Assembly: GCF_000003815.2 (NCBI RefSeq) | Contig: NC_049981.1 | Coordinates: forward strand, 6,725,041 to 6,785,040 | Source: Branchiostoma floridae | Taxonomy: Eukaryota > Chordata > Leptocardii > Amphioxiformes > Branchiostomatidae | Reading direction: 5' to 3' | Length of the DNA: 60,000 nt | In this document: positions 24,507 to 35,000 of the stretch, piece by piece | Numbering within the stretch: position 1 is the stretch's first letter | Layout of the letters: every line of letters starts with the position of its first letter | Notes under the pieces: generated by a model | Told to the model about the DNA's origin: nothing | What the model saw: only the letters and a program-made list of their open reading frames with translations | Database searches by the model: none | Made by a program: the position numbers and the translations under genes

Positions 24507-26743
24507 CTATAGACGTCCTGAAAAAAAAAAGAATCAGCAGAAATGAGATGTGGTTCAGAGTGTTTTGACATGGTTTGTGACGACAGCTCTCATAATGTAA
24601 CGTCTTAAATATGGTGAAATTTACTGTACTATATGATAAACAGTGTCCTGTTTGCTAGACATAAGGATTTCAAGAATTGGTCATAAGAAAGTACCTGGAA
24701 CAGCCTGGCATATGAAGTAAAACTCCCAGTTGCATCGAGAGTCGTACCACTTGTCATACCAGAATGACTCGTAAAGAACACAGTCTTCGCTGCCCCATAC
24801 GTTGTCCGGTTGCGTCGGAGCCCAGGAGCTGTAGGTCCCAAGTGCAGAACCGTCGACCCACTCAAAGCTTCCCTCTTCGCGCTGATCGTGCAGGCCGAAC
24901 CAGAAGGCTTGATTGCTCACTGACCTGTACAAAGAGATCAGGAAGGCGTTGGTCTCAGCGTCTCCGGGCATGGCGAGGGTGCCGCCGTCTTTACCACAGG
25001 CCACGGCCGCATCTCTGAAGCTCTTTAGTGACTTGAAGGCCTTGTAGCAGATTCCACGGAACTCTGCGTAACCTTCAGGACAAGACACTGCAAAACAAAA
25101 CAACAACAACAGAGTTTGCTGCTATTGAACATGTTCTGGAATTCCATTAAAAAGAAATCATTACACTTACTTCGTCATAAGAATAGTATGTCCCCATTAG
25201 TTTGTGAAGCTAAATTTCCTGTATTACCATATATGAATAGCCCGCATTATACATGGACAGCACTTCATACATGTAACATTACCATTTATTGTGCAGCATT
25301 TCAAATATGTGCCATCAGTGATTACCAGAGACATCAAAATACTCTGTTAAAGTGTCAGCAAGCTCTCATTGAAATCAGCTGGTACATTGGTGCAGACATA
25401 CGACCTATTGTTGAAGGAAAGCATATCTTGCACTGGAATAATGATAGTGAGTGCCCCAAATTTTGCTCTCCCATTCTTATGATGTTGCCAAATAGATCAT
25501 CACAAATAGTACACACCTGGCAACTTACGTAGCGTCATACTGATCTCGTGCTTCGAGGCGTCAACAGTGGTGGACATGTCGTTTTGGTTGCACTTCAAGG
25601 TGTCAACAGTGGTGGACATGTCGTCTTGGTCCCGCTTCGAGGCTTCAACGGTGGTGGACATGTCTTCTTGGTTGCTCTTTAAGTAGTCAAAAGTTGTGGA
25701 TATTTCGTCTTGGTTGCGCATGAATGCTTCAACAGTGGTGAACATGTCGTCTTGGTCGCGCTTCAAGGCGTCAACAGTGGTGGACAAGTCATCTTGGTCT
25801 CGCTTCAAGGCGTCAACAGTAGTGGACATGTCGTTTTGGTTGCTCTTCAAGGCGTCAACAGTGGCGGACATGTCGTCTTGGTTGCGCTTTAAGTCGTCAA
25901 GAGTGGTGGGCATGTCGTCTTGGTCGCGCATCAAGGCGTCAACAGTTGTGGACATGTCGTCTTGGTTGCGCATCAAGTCGTCAATAGTGGTAGACATGTC
26001 GTCTTGGTTGCGCTTTAAGTCGTCAACAGTGGTGGACAGTTGAATTATTTCCTAAAGACGAAATTCAAAATGTTATTCATGAGCAGAAAAATTGAAGGGG
26101 AAACAGCAGCGTGTTGGTAATCCATATAAAAGAACAACGGGAAGAGCATAACACTGTTTGAAACTAGCTTTATGGTAGAGTGTTTACCTCCTTATTCATG
26201 AAAGTCAGAGGGGCGAATCCCACAGCAATCAGACTTAACAGCACGGCAATGCCGGCAGCCATAAGGCTTTGGTGAGAGCGGATGAAGCTACAAAGCGAAC
26301 GGCGACTGCTTGCTTCATTCCGGCCGCTTGCTCCACCCGGATACGTGCGGTCTATGAGAAACGCATACATATCTCAGTTTTACAATGGTAAAAAATAAGC
26401 AACGAGACGTAAGTCATTACTATCCATCTGTACATGATATTGTGTCTTCTTATTGCCCAAATGCCAAGTTACATGTGTGTATTCCTGAAAAAGTCATGCT
26501 ACAAAACCGACGGCTACCTGCAGACGTGTACGTGGCATAACGTTTCACCGCCTCGGCTTCTTCGTACGTGTCTGTAGACGATTCCTGGTCTCCTTGCCAT
26601 TTGTCAAAAGCGCCGTTGCCTTGGCGAACACGCCCGCGGAAACCACCCTGATGGACAGGAGGGGGTTGGGATGGCGTTCCGCTGGTTTGGCCGATGTCAG
26701 GGCGAGAAGAAGGGGACCGGACCGGCTTTGCTTGCTCGTACAT
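24507..26743 (-). CDS. C-type lectin 1, type II membrane protein (5 exons, complete)
   Basis: Exons on the minus strand: 26743-26518, 26351-26188, 26051-25529, 25087-24695, 24517-24507 (stop TAG at 24507-24509). Phases 1,0,1,1 match and give 438 aa. Layout: cytosolic tail 1-105 with tyrosines (YEQAKP, DTYEEAE, RYATYTS); membrane helix about 106-127 (MAAGIAVLLSLIAVGFAPLT); neck 131-304 of 14-residue repeats; C-type lectin domain about 307-435 with six conserved cysteines, FWFGL (WIGL position), QPDN followed by EDC, and KWYDSRC where WND is usual. QPD suggests galactose-type binding; the N-to-Y change in WND may weaken calcium binding. There is no signal peptide, which fits type II topology. 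Start chosen at MYEQ, as in paralogs; an in-frame ATG lies 75 bases upstream. Confidence 0.88.
25540..26040 (-). repeat. 42-bp coding tandem repeat (lectin 1 neck)
   Basis: About 12 units of 42 bp encode the 14-residue pattern MSTTVDALKRDQDD, two heptads each, predicting a coiled-coil stalk. Variation includes KSNQND, MRNQDE and FDYLKSNQED. The high DNA similarity between units suggests recent expansion or unequal exchange. Confidence 0.9.
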
Positions 26744-29240
26744 TTCGACCGTAATGTGCAAACAACAAACAGTACAGCAGCCAATGTCAAGGTGCATGAA
26801 TATGGAAAATAATACCATGATAAGTCTGAAGAAGTGAGGATAACTGTGCCCATATTTGGAGGCATGACGCGATATGACATACTGAAGATGGCAGTTTGTT
26901 TTTCTGCAAGAGGCAGACTAATCTTATGGGGAATTCTCGGAATGCAGTCGATCTTTGGGGCTGAAAGGTAGAGGTAGAAACGAGAACTTTTACGGTAAAC
27001 AAGAAAAAAACTGACATTTAAAGAAAAACATTTGGTATCTTATCACAAAACTAGAGTTCGACGAACACATCCCTTCGCCAAAAAACCATGCCTTTATTTA
27101 AGACAAGGTCTTATCAAGGTATTACTAAATAGTACCTACCCCAATAGCAAATGACTGCATGAATTGTGTTCCTCAAAAACCCACAAATACTACCAAAAAC
27201 AAGACTGTGACCACAGATGACTTGGTAGCATCCATGGTCAATCAGAATTTCATGCTTGTCAGAGGATTTTCTTCCCAGTGTAAGAGCGTCCAGCTCACAA
27301 GGCTCCTCGAGCAAAACATCTGAGAAACAGCTGTGTCCATAGATATAGGTCAAAATGAGATGTAAAGAAAACAGTTAACTTCTGTTAATTGGCCACTGAT
27401 TACAATTAAATGTATCTTTCCATGTAGATTATTATGTAAAGTACCTTTCAGCCGAAAACAATGGAAACAAGTTTGAGTGCTATCATGGAATTCAGTGGAT
27501 TTCTGAACTTTCTTCGTTAATTATGCAAATTAGCTGTTGATTTGCATAATTGGCATTACCTTTTTAAGTCATCACGTAGACTATCTACAACTTAAAAATC
27601 ACGACCACAGCATGTTCAGAACACAAGATGTCAAAAATTGCCAAGTTTGCTGCAGTACCTAAGGAAGCCGCTAGGGGGCCCACTATGATAATCGACCTTT
27701 GTTGTCCTAACCCCAACCGAACTACCAAATATTATCAGGATCCTTTCAAGACTCGAGTTACGCATTCCACAAACAAACGGACGCACACACTCGGCCCGCT
27801 ACCGTCCTAACGAAAAATGCTACGGCAACTATTTTTAAACACAACCTTTATTTCTGCGACCGCTACTTAAGTACCAAATATCATGAAAATCCTTACACAG
27901 CTTCTTGAGTTGTATGCTATTGGCATGGATTTATGAACTTTCCTCATTAATTATGCAAATCAGCTGCAGAGTTTTTGCATAATTAGTATCACATTATTTA
28001 GGTCATCACTCGTTCTATCTACATACCAAAAATCCTGATGATCCGTCAACACGTTCTCGAGTTATTATCGTCCAAAGTTTGAAAGGAAATAGGCACATGC
28101 AAAAAGCCGCTAGGGGGTTCAAACTCACAGCAATTACTTTCTGTCCCTAGGGCTATCTACCACTTTAAAATCATAACCACAGCAAGTCCAGAACACTAAG
28201 TGTCAAAATTAAAAGTTTTCCTGCAGTACCTTAGGCAGCCACTAGGGGGCCCAATATCGAACTTGACCTTCGTTTTCCTGACCCCCACTCACCAACCAAA
28301 TATCATCAGGATCCATTCAAGGGTTCTCGAGTTATGCTGTTCACAAGGAAGCGGACGCACACGTTTGGCCCGTTACCGCCCTGACGGAAAAAGGCTACGC
28401 CAACCATTTTTGAACACAACCTTCCTGTCCGCAACCGCTACTCAAATACCAAAAATCTTTAAAATCCACAGACAGCTTCTTGAGTTATATGCTGTTGACT
28501 TACATATAGGGACACACCATGAGGCCTTAACCGAAAATATAACCTTCTCGGCGAAGGTAATAAGGACAGGTGTACATAATGATGACTCTTACACACAGTC
28601 TGCTAAACCGTTCTTGCAGAAAACATTCAATGTGACGCATACCGCTATATTAGAAAACTTTTGTTCTATTCTGGGTCGATGTAGTACATTTTATATGCTG
28701 CTATATTTGACTTATTTCATTTGGAATAGAGAGACAGTTCCTTGTTAAAGGGTGATCTACATATACGCTTTTACGCTTCTGGCGCACCTTTCACAGTTAT
28801 GTTATTATTATTGATATTTCAAAATTATCAAATCTACTTTTTATGATCCAGCTAAAGAATCAAGATGAGCGGGAAAGTGTAGCAGGCCATCTTGTCGCAG
28901 TATGTAAGACCGCCTGAGGAGGAAAGAAAGTGAAAGTGGCCTCAATTTAATTTAGTTCAAGTCACTGAAAAGCTGAACTCAACTGGTGGTGACAGAGAAG
29001 ACAAACGCTAGTTACCGATTATTTACAGGTTCATTGTACCAGGGGGAATTACCCTAACTCTTCTTGACAAGCACAATGAACAGTGGACTAAATCTTAACG
29101 CCCCATTCCAAGAAGACTGCAACCCTTTCCAGTAGTGTGCATGTCGGGATACGAACTCCTAACCTCTTGGTCCAGAAGCTGGGCCGCATGCCACTGGATC
29201 CCTAAGACAATACTAGGACTAGGACTTTTAAACTGACGAT
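26744..29240. other. Upstream of lectin 1, then dispersed repeats
   Basis: 26744-27000 is conserved with the 5' flanks of the other lectin copies: tttttctgcaagaggcagac occurs here near 26900, with relatives at 42240, 42616 and 47807, so it probably includes the promoter. Beyond it, 27480-28570 is a dispersed repeat (own entry). 28960-29205 may be a SINE piece (minus-strand B-box-like sequence near 29150). No other gene seen. Confidence 0.5.
27480..28570. repeat. Dispersed repeat family with octamer motifs
   Basis: Two or more partial units contain ttaattatgcaaat and its inverted partner tttgcataatt, then gccgctagggggccca, gaccttcgttttcctgaccc, aaatatcatcaggatcc, ctcgagttatgctg and a close of aaccttctcggcgaaggtaa. 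The same blocks occur at 37850-38560 and 39800-40470. Family identity is unknown; it could be an old non-LTR 3' end or a nonautonomous element. Confidence 0.65.
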
Positions 29241-30220
29241 TTAACCCTCAAGCACCCGACCTTTTTTTGCGACTAAAATGACCGAGTGGGGTCCAAACGT
29301 ACCCCAAAATATTTTGTTCATAACACCTCAGTTCCAATTCCTATCGGTGATCATTGTGCATGCATTGCTTCATCAATGTAAGGGGAATATTTTGACATGT
29401 AAAGATGTTGCTAATTCCACCTAATTATCATAATTTATGCAAAAGATCAGAAGGACCATGTTTTGCACTAAACCCATTCTGACCAGAGAGGGGAATTTTG
29501 AGGCCCTCAGCAAGGTTTATGTCGCATAACTCATGAACGGCTAGTGCTAAAGCTACGAAACTTGGTAATATATCACAAAATATTGTTAGCAAAACATTTT
29601 TGTCAATAAAGTAAATTTATTATTATTCGGAGTTGCCATGGCAACGGAATTCTGACAGGCATATTTTTGCAAAAATTTTCCAATTTCGATTTAAACAAGG
29701 TTTTTTTGGCAAACCATGCTTGTTTTCTTACAACAATAACATTCTATGAAGTTAAATGCTATTTTCATGATTCAAAATTTATAATCTATGCTAATTTCAT
29801 GACGTCATTAGTCAAAATCCAAGATGGCCGCCCTTATAAGCTAAATGACGTCATAATGTCGTCATATTATATGGTGATAACACAGAAGTTTTTAGGAGGA
29901 ATTAGTTTTACATATTTACTATTCTCTGAAAGTTTTGTGGTGATAGGATAAGTATTTAGGGAGTTAGACTCAAAAGTTTGTTTCAAAACCTGCACTTTTT
30001 GGCTGGGGTCCGTTTGGACCCCAGACGGACTGATCACGGACTTTCTTTATAGATTCCACGGTATTGTACCAATCTTCATAAAAACTTAGGAGAAGGTATA
30101 GAAGATGTTGGCTGACAAAGTCATGGAACGATTTTTTCGGCAGATAAAAAATGTTCAAATGGTACTTCATAATTTACGCCTGGGGTCCAAATGGACCCCA
30201 CTCGGGTGTTTGAGGGTTAA
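29241..30220. mobile_element. TTAA-flanked MITE, 980 bp
   Basis: The ends ttaaccctcaagcacccg and cgggtgtttgagggttaa are inverted with one mismatch, and TTAA lies at both borders (29241-29244, 30217-30220). Palindromic ggggtcc...ggacccc blocks lie inside each end. The core has gttgccatggcaacggaatt, ctgacaggcatattt, TGACGTCAT, AAGATGGCCGCC and TGACGTCATAATGTCGTCA. Noncoding. Confidence 0.88.
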
Positions 30221-30238
30221 AACACCCTATCCCTAGAT

Positions 30239-30450
30239 GTGATTGGCAGAGAGACTTCCCTTGGCCTCAAGATAACGCACCTGTGATTGGTGAAAGTTAC
30301 CGTGATTGGTGGAGAGACTTCCCGAACTCAACTGTGATTGGCGGGGAGACTTCCCAACTCACCTGTGATTAGCGGGGAGACTTCCCACACCCACCTGTAA
30401 TTGGTGGGGAGACTTCCCAAACTCACCTGTGATTGGTGGAGAGACTTCCC
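30239..30450 (-). repeat. 32-bp minisatellite derived from an exon end plus splice donor
   Basis: About seven units of 31-33 bp read on the minus strand gggaagtctctccaccaatc then acaggtgagttt. The first unit overlaps the true exon end at 30427 (codons WEVSPPIT, then the donor gtgagt). Units 2 to 4 keep variants such as acaggtgggt and acaggtgagt; later units diverge (acggtaact, acaggtgcg). Confidence 0.9.
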
Positions 30451-31309
30451 ATGGCCTCTCAGCCAGCACCGCGTCATCCCCCACCCACCGTGTGGAGACC
30501 ACGCGCCTGCGAAGAGACAGGGACGGGTCGGCAGGCGCGCCGTGTAGGGCCTTCATGTGGAACACGATACAGTTTCCGGGCTACAAACAAACAAACAAAC
30601 AAACAAAAAAACTACGTCACATTGTAAACAGCTAAACTGAGTTCCAGCGACAAGAAACTTCGTTTTTCCTCAGTATTGAATGACCATCCCTCAGACAGCG
30701 AGACATTACGGCCACGTGACGTGGTCTGAACGTCTCAGAAGAGAAATAAGTAATGAAAAAATAGCGCGTCACCGGAACGTACTGTGTCTGCGCGAACACT
30801 GGTTGTTTTTTTTTACGTTGCATTGAAATCCCGCTTGTTGCACAGTATATTTTAGAGACATGATTTCATGTAAAACGTACACGGAGTTTTACCCTTATAT
30901 ACCCACACAATTTCTTAAATGCGGACCTTTAGTAAACCGGGAGATTAGCATGTTTATACTTTTCGCGCAGACGCAGTACGTTCCGGTGACATGCTTGAAA
31001 AAATGACAGTGCATCGTGCGCGGTTACCGAGTCTTATGTATGTCTTCATGTATTGAGATATACGTGAGTGTGAGATATACATACACATACCTGCACGTCC
31101 CAGGTGAGTATATCGTATTTGTCTCTGTCCCCGTCTATGTCCGGTACGTCCCGGAAAGTCTTTCTGCCTGTGTCGTCCCCCGTCAGACTGTAGTTGAGCG
31201 TGGTGGCGAACTTCCTGGGGTAGAACCAGCCCCACCCTTGCGGCCCGCGCACGAACTGCACACACGTCTCCATGGGAACGGGTTCAACGGGCACCCAGAT
31301 CGAACACAC
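30427..31309 (-). CDS. Phytanoyl-CoA dioxygenase-like, two C-terminal-half exons (partial)
   Basis: Exons 31309-31091 (73 codons) and 30580-30427 (51 codons plus 1 base) join in phase 0 at GT-AG sites. They read CSIWVPVEPVPMETCVQFVRG ... YDILTWDVQ|PGNCIVFHMKALHGAP ... RRRVVSTRWVGDDAV ... ERPWEVSPPIT (shown in parts). This matches the second half of the PhyH family of iron(II)/2-oxoglutarate oxygenases: the His of LHGAP is the expected distal iron ligand and the Arg of the RRR/STRW region the 2-oxoglutarate contact. The exon with the HxD iron motif and the true ends were not found nearby. It may be a partial or dying gene, or its other exons may be far away. Reading frame within the two exons is intact. 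Confidence 0.7.
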
Positions 31310-31689
31310 CTGCAGGACAATGAAAAACACACATTCAACAAAACTTTCAAAATTATAAACTTCCAATAAGCATTTTTTAGCGAAAACGTCCAACAGTTCC
31401 GGAGCAACTATTACCGGGCCTGAACCAACACCTGACTTCTTGCCGTCGGGAAAAAAATATCCACCATAGAAAAATCAGGACCACAGCATTTTTAGAACGA
31501 AATATTAACAGTTAAATGAAGTTTAGATGCAGCACCAAGGAAGGCCACCAAAAAGTCCAAACCAATTTTAAACCTTTTCTTCCAAAGATCTTCCTATATA
31601 CCTTTACAACCCGAACCTTAACTATGCTGGCTACAGATTGAGGAGCACACATAATGTAGTCAAATTACCTGACGTGTCCAAGAGTATTA

Positions 31690-32022
31690 CCGAAGCCTGA
31701 GTGAAGGGGACGTTTCAAAGGAGTGATGACGTAATGTTGACACGGGCAGTGTGAAACTTGTTGTGGTTTTTCCAGTCAGGCGCATAAAGCTAACATGGAG
31801 ACCAGAGGTACGGACTAGCCCGTACGGAGGTTACCTGATATGTTTTCAAGAATCAGTGAAGCTTGAACACGGTGATATTTGAACTAATTGATGACGTAAT
31901 GTTGCCATGTGCAGTGTTTGGCATCCGTCTTTGTTCATATCAGGAACTTAAAGCTGACGACACGGAGACCAGTGTCCGTGGGGGTAAGGAGTTTCACAGA
32001 CGTTTCTTAGCACAATTTCGCC
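31690..32022 (+). promoter_or_regulatory. Duplicated 5' flank with CRE-like sites
   Basis: Two partly similar blocks precede the NTase-TPR start. Each has an identical 16-mer tgatgacgtaatgttg (31724-31739 and 31889-31904), which includes a TGACGTAA site of ATF/CREB type, followed by a gcagtgt block. A copy of ggtacggactagcccgt at about 31806 also recurs inside coding exon 1 near 32072, so the flank includes an old partial duplication of the gene's 5' end. A promoter role is inferred. Confidence 0.5.
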
Positions 32023-35000
32023 ATGTTGAGGGTCTGTGAGAAACTCCGTGAGGCGGACGCGAAGGGCAGGAGGTACGGACTAGCCCGTGCGGAGACAGGC
32101 TACCTCCGTGCCCTGGTGGACGCCATGGCTGACATGGACAGGCTAGCGGAAGTGGAGCTGCTCAAAAGTCTGGGCGACGTGAACTTGGAGAAAGGAAGAC
32201 TCGGGAAGGACGTAGGAACGTTCAACACGGCCCTAGCGCTTTACCTGGCTGCTATTGTCCGGTGTGACCATCGGGATCAGGGGGAAGGTATAGAACACCG
32301 ATTCGAATACACGGAGAGAATTTTACAAATGGCCTTGTCAAAGGGGTCACATGGAATGGAGCAGTCAACTGAAGACAAGGAGACGACTACACCTGCACAG
32401 GTAGCAGGGAAGTTTCAAGACCTGGACAGGAAATGGGCTGCCGGTGGTAACACAGACTCTGTGCTGGTTGGATACGCACAGTTGATGGTAGAGGGAATAG
32501 TGAATGACAACAGCAAGTTAGAAACAGAAGCGACGAAAAGTCTCGGTGACGTGTACCTGAAAAGAGGAACAGAAACTAGAGGCACTAGAGACTTGACCAG
32601 AGCTTCTGCGCTGTACAACACGGCGCTGGCGCGGTGTCACAACGTTCAGGGAACAGCTGTCATTGTCCACCGATTACTGTACACCGCAAAAATCAGGCAG
32701 ACTATAGTCATAACTAAAATTAAGGTGAGCTATCTACGTAAGCATAATTTTTTTTTCTTTGTCAGGAAGGATAACAGTAACAAGATGTTTGCATGTCTAC
32801 GCTAAGCTAGCCTACACACGTTAGAATCATGGCATTCCCATCACGTACCACCATGGAGCTCTGGAATCTTTGCATTGAATATGCATTGAATCTTTGCACT
32901 GAGCTGATTCGTCCAGTCATTCATTCCTAATGCATGACTTGTGTTCCGTGTCGGTCCCAAAGAGGTCAACACGTGCGCAGGGACAACAAGACGTGGGACA
33001 ACGGAAGGGTCACAAATCTCTCTTCTCAGCAGCGCCCTCCAGCGACGTCATCACTGACGACATGCAACGGCTTTATATTAAGTACGTATATGGAAGGCTG
33101 GTGCATATTTCTTGCTTTGACCACCTTCAGTATATTTAATTGACTGGGGAAGAATGTATCTTTTAATGACATACTGTTATTTTTCTTCAGTGTCCCGGTT
33201 TGTGCCCCCTCCCCATGGTGTCTTTGCACAATGTGTCGAGTGTTAAAAGGATGGAAATGGAAATAAATCGTTAGTAATGTGATTTTAATAAGCTGACGAA
33301 CCTAGAATCAAAGCTGAAACATGCATGTGTTTATATACCAATTATATTGTTGATTTACAACGATTTTGAGAAGTATACGGTTGACAGAGCAATGTACCGA
33401 CACAAACGGAATGCATGTATCAAAACTTCTCTTAGACATGCCTCCGTGGCCGAGCGGTTTAAGTGGCCATCCAGCCAATTCCATTGATCTGTCTCCTACC
33501 TGGCCTGACGAACTCTAAGAGTTCCCTATAACAAAGTATATGCTATGACAAAGTTTAGATTTTAACCCCAAGATTCATCCCATTATAGAGTCAAATCGAG
33601 CGAGCAGAATTTATTTCTTTTGTTCATTTCAGTTCCTACCACAGGTACATCCAGACGGCAGACCGTGACTTGGGAAATGGAGACCTGGACGCAGCAGAGC
33701 AGAACCTAGCAGCCGCCTTGAAGCTGGTTCATGGTCTGTTATACGCTAAATGAATAGTCAAGTTTCAAATGACACTTTGAAGAGCCTACTTTCTTCTATA
33801 CTAAAAGATCTAGTTTTGTCATCACTCTCATAGTTATAGTTATAGAGAGACATGCATTTGCCTTAATTCCTATTAATATTTCCAACTTAAGATGCCATTG
33901 CTGTTTATAGAGTATACTGATATGCCTATATATGGTACTCGTAGAACGAGAATGTAAAATCTTATTTTTCAACTTCATACCTACAGATCGCTACAAGCCT
34001 GACAAGGCTAGAGAAGCGGATTGTCTGTGCAGGTTAGGCGAGGTCTACGTCGAGCTAGGAAAGCGGACAGGAGAAGGTAGGAAATTCACACAGGCAGCAG
34101 CTCTGTATAACGCCTCCATGGTACGGATAGATGGAGACAAACAAAACATGGTAACAAGGCTGCAAGAAACTGAAAGGCAGTTTCTCAGGAACACCTGTAA
34201 CCTAGACTGTGAACCGTGCCCGTACAGCAGCGCGTTAGAGCACATAAAGGAACTGGAGAACATGCGCAACCGTGTAAAATCTCAGCTAGAAATCATTCAT
34301 GAGGAACACAACCCCTATCAGTATGATGAGGACGATCCCATCGTGAGAGAAGTAGAGATCAAACGAGCTGAAGCAATCAAGGACTTGTTGAAGACCATCA
34401 CAGTTGACAGACAAGAGTTCATCCAAGTACTGGCATGTATTGCCAGACTCGGTCCTCCTCCGTGTAAGTACGCATTCATCGGGTTGGGCTCACAGGCCAC
34501 AGAACTGGTCACGCCGTACTCTGACCTGGAGTTCGCCATTCTGATTGAGGAAGGGAAAGACAATGACGTCACAAGGAGGTACTTCCTAAATCTAACACAC
34601 TACTTAAATCTAAAAGTCATCAACCTTGGAGAAACTATCATCCCAGCCATGGCCATCCCGTCACTCAACGACTTTCTCTCGGAAGACCCAGAGAAAGATT
34701 GGTTCTTCGACTCCGTCACTCCTCGCGGCTTCGCTTTCGACGGCTTCATGCCATGGGCTTCTAAGACTCCTTTTGGAAGAGACAAAACCAGAACCAAGGA
34801 TGCCGTTAGTCTCATTCATACTCCTGCTAATTTAGCAAAGTATCAGCATCGGCACATCGCCCTGGCGGAAGGCTATCACCTGTCAGACATCCTCAGACGG
34901 GTGGCCTACTTAACAGGAGACGAGTCTCTGGTGGATGAGTATACGGACAGAGTCAGCGGAAGAGCAGCTCGTTCAGCTGATTTGTCACGGTTGTCAGCAC

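Noticed and set aside
25116-25532. Plus-strand frame of 138 aa between lectin exons
   Set aside because: It lies in an intron; the matching intron of lectin gene 2 (45361-45740) does not keep the frame.
25696-26043. Plus-strand frame of 115 aa rich in SSWLRFKASTVVDM-type repeats
   Set aside because: It is the antisense shadow of the 42-bp neck repeat of lectin gene 1; the minus-strand frame has splice sites, a membrane exon and a lectin exon in phase.
30239-30450. Regularly spaced repeat resembling a CRISPR array
   Set aside because: Units are contiguous without unique spacers and derive from an exon end; this is a eukaryotic minisatellite.
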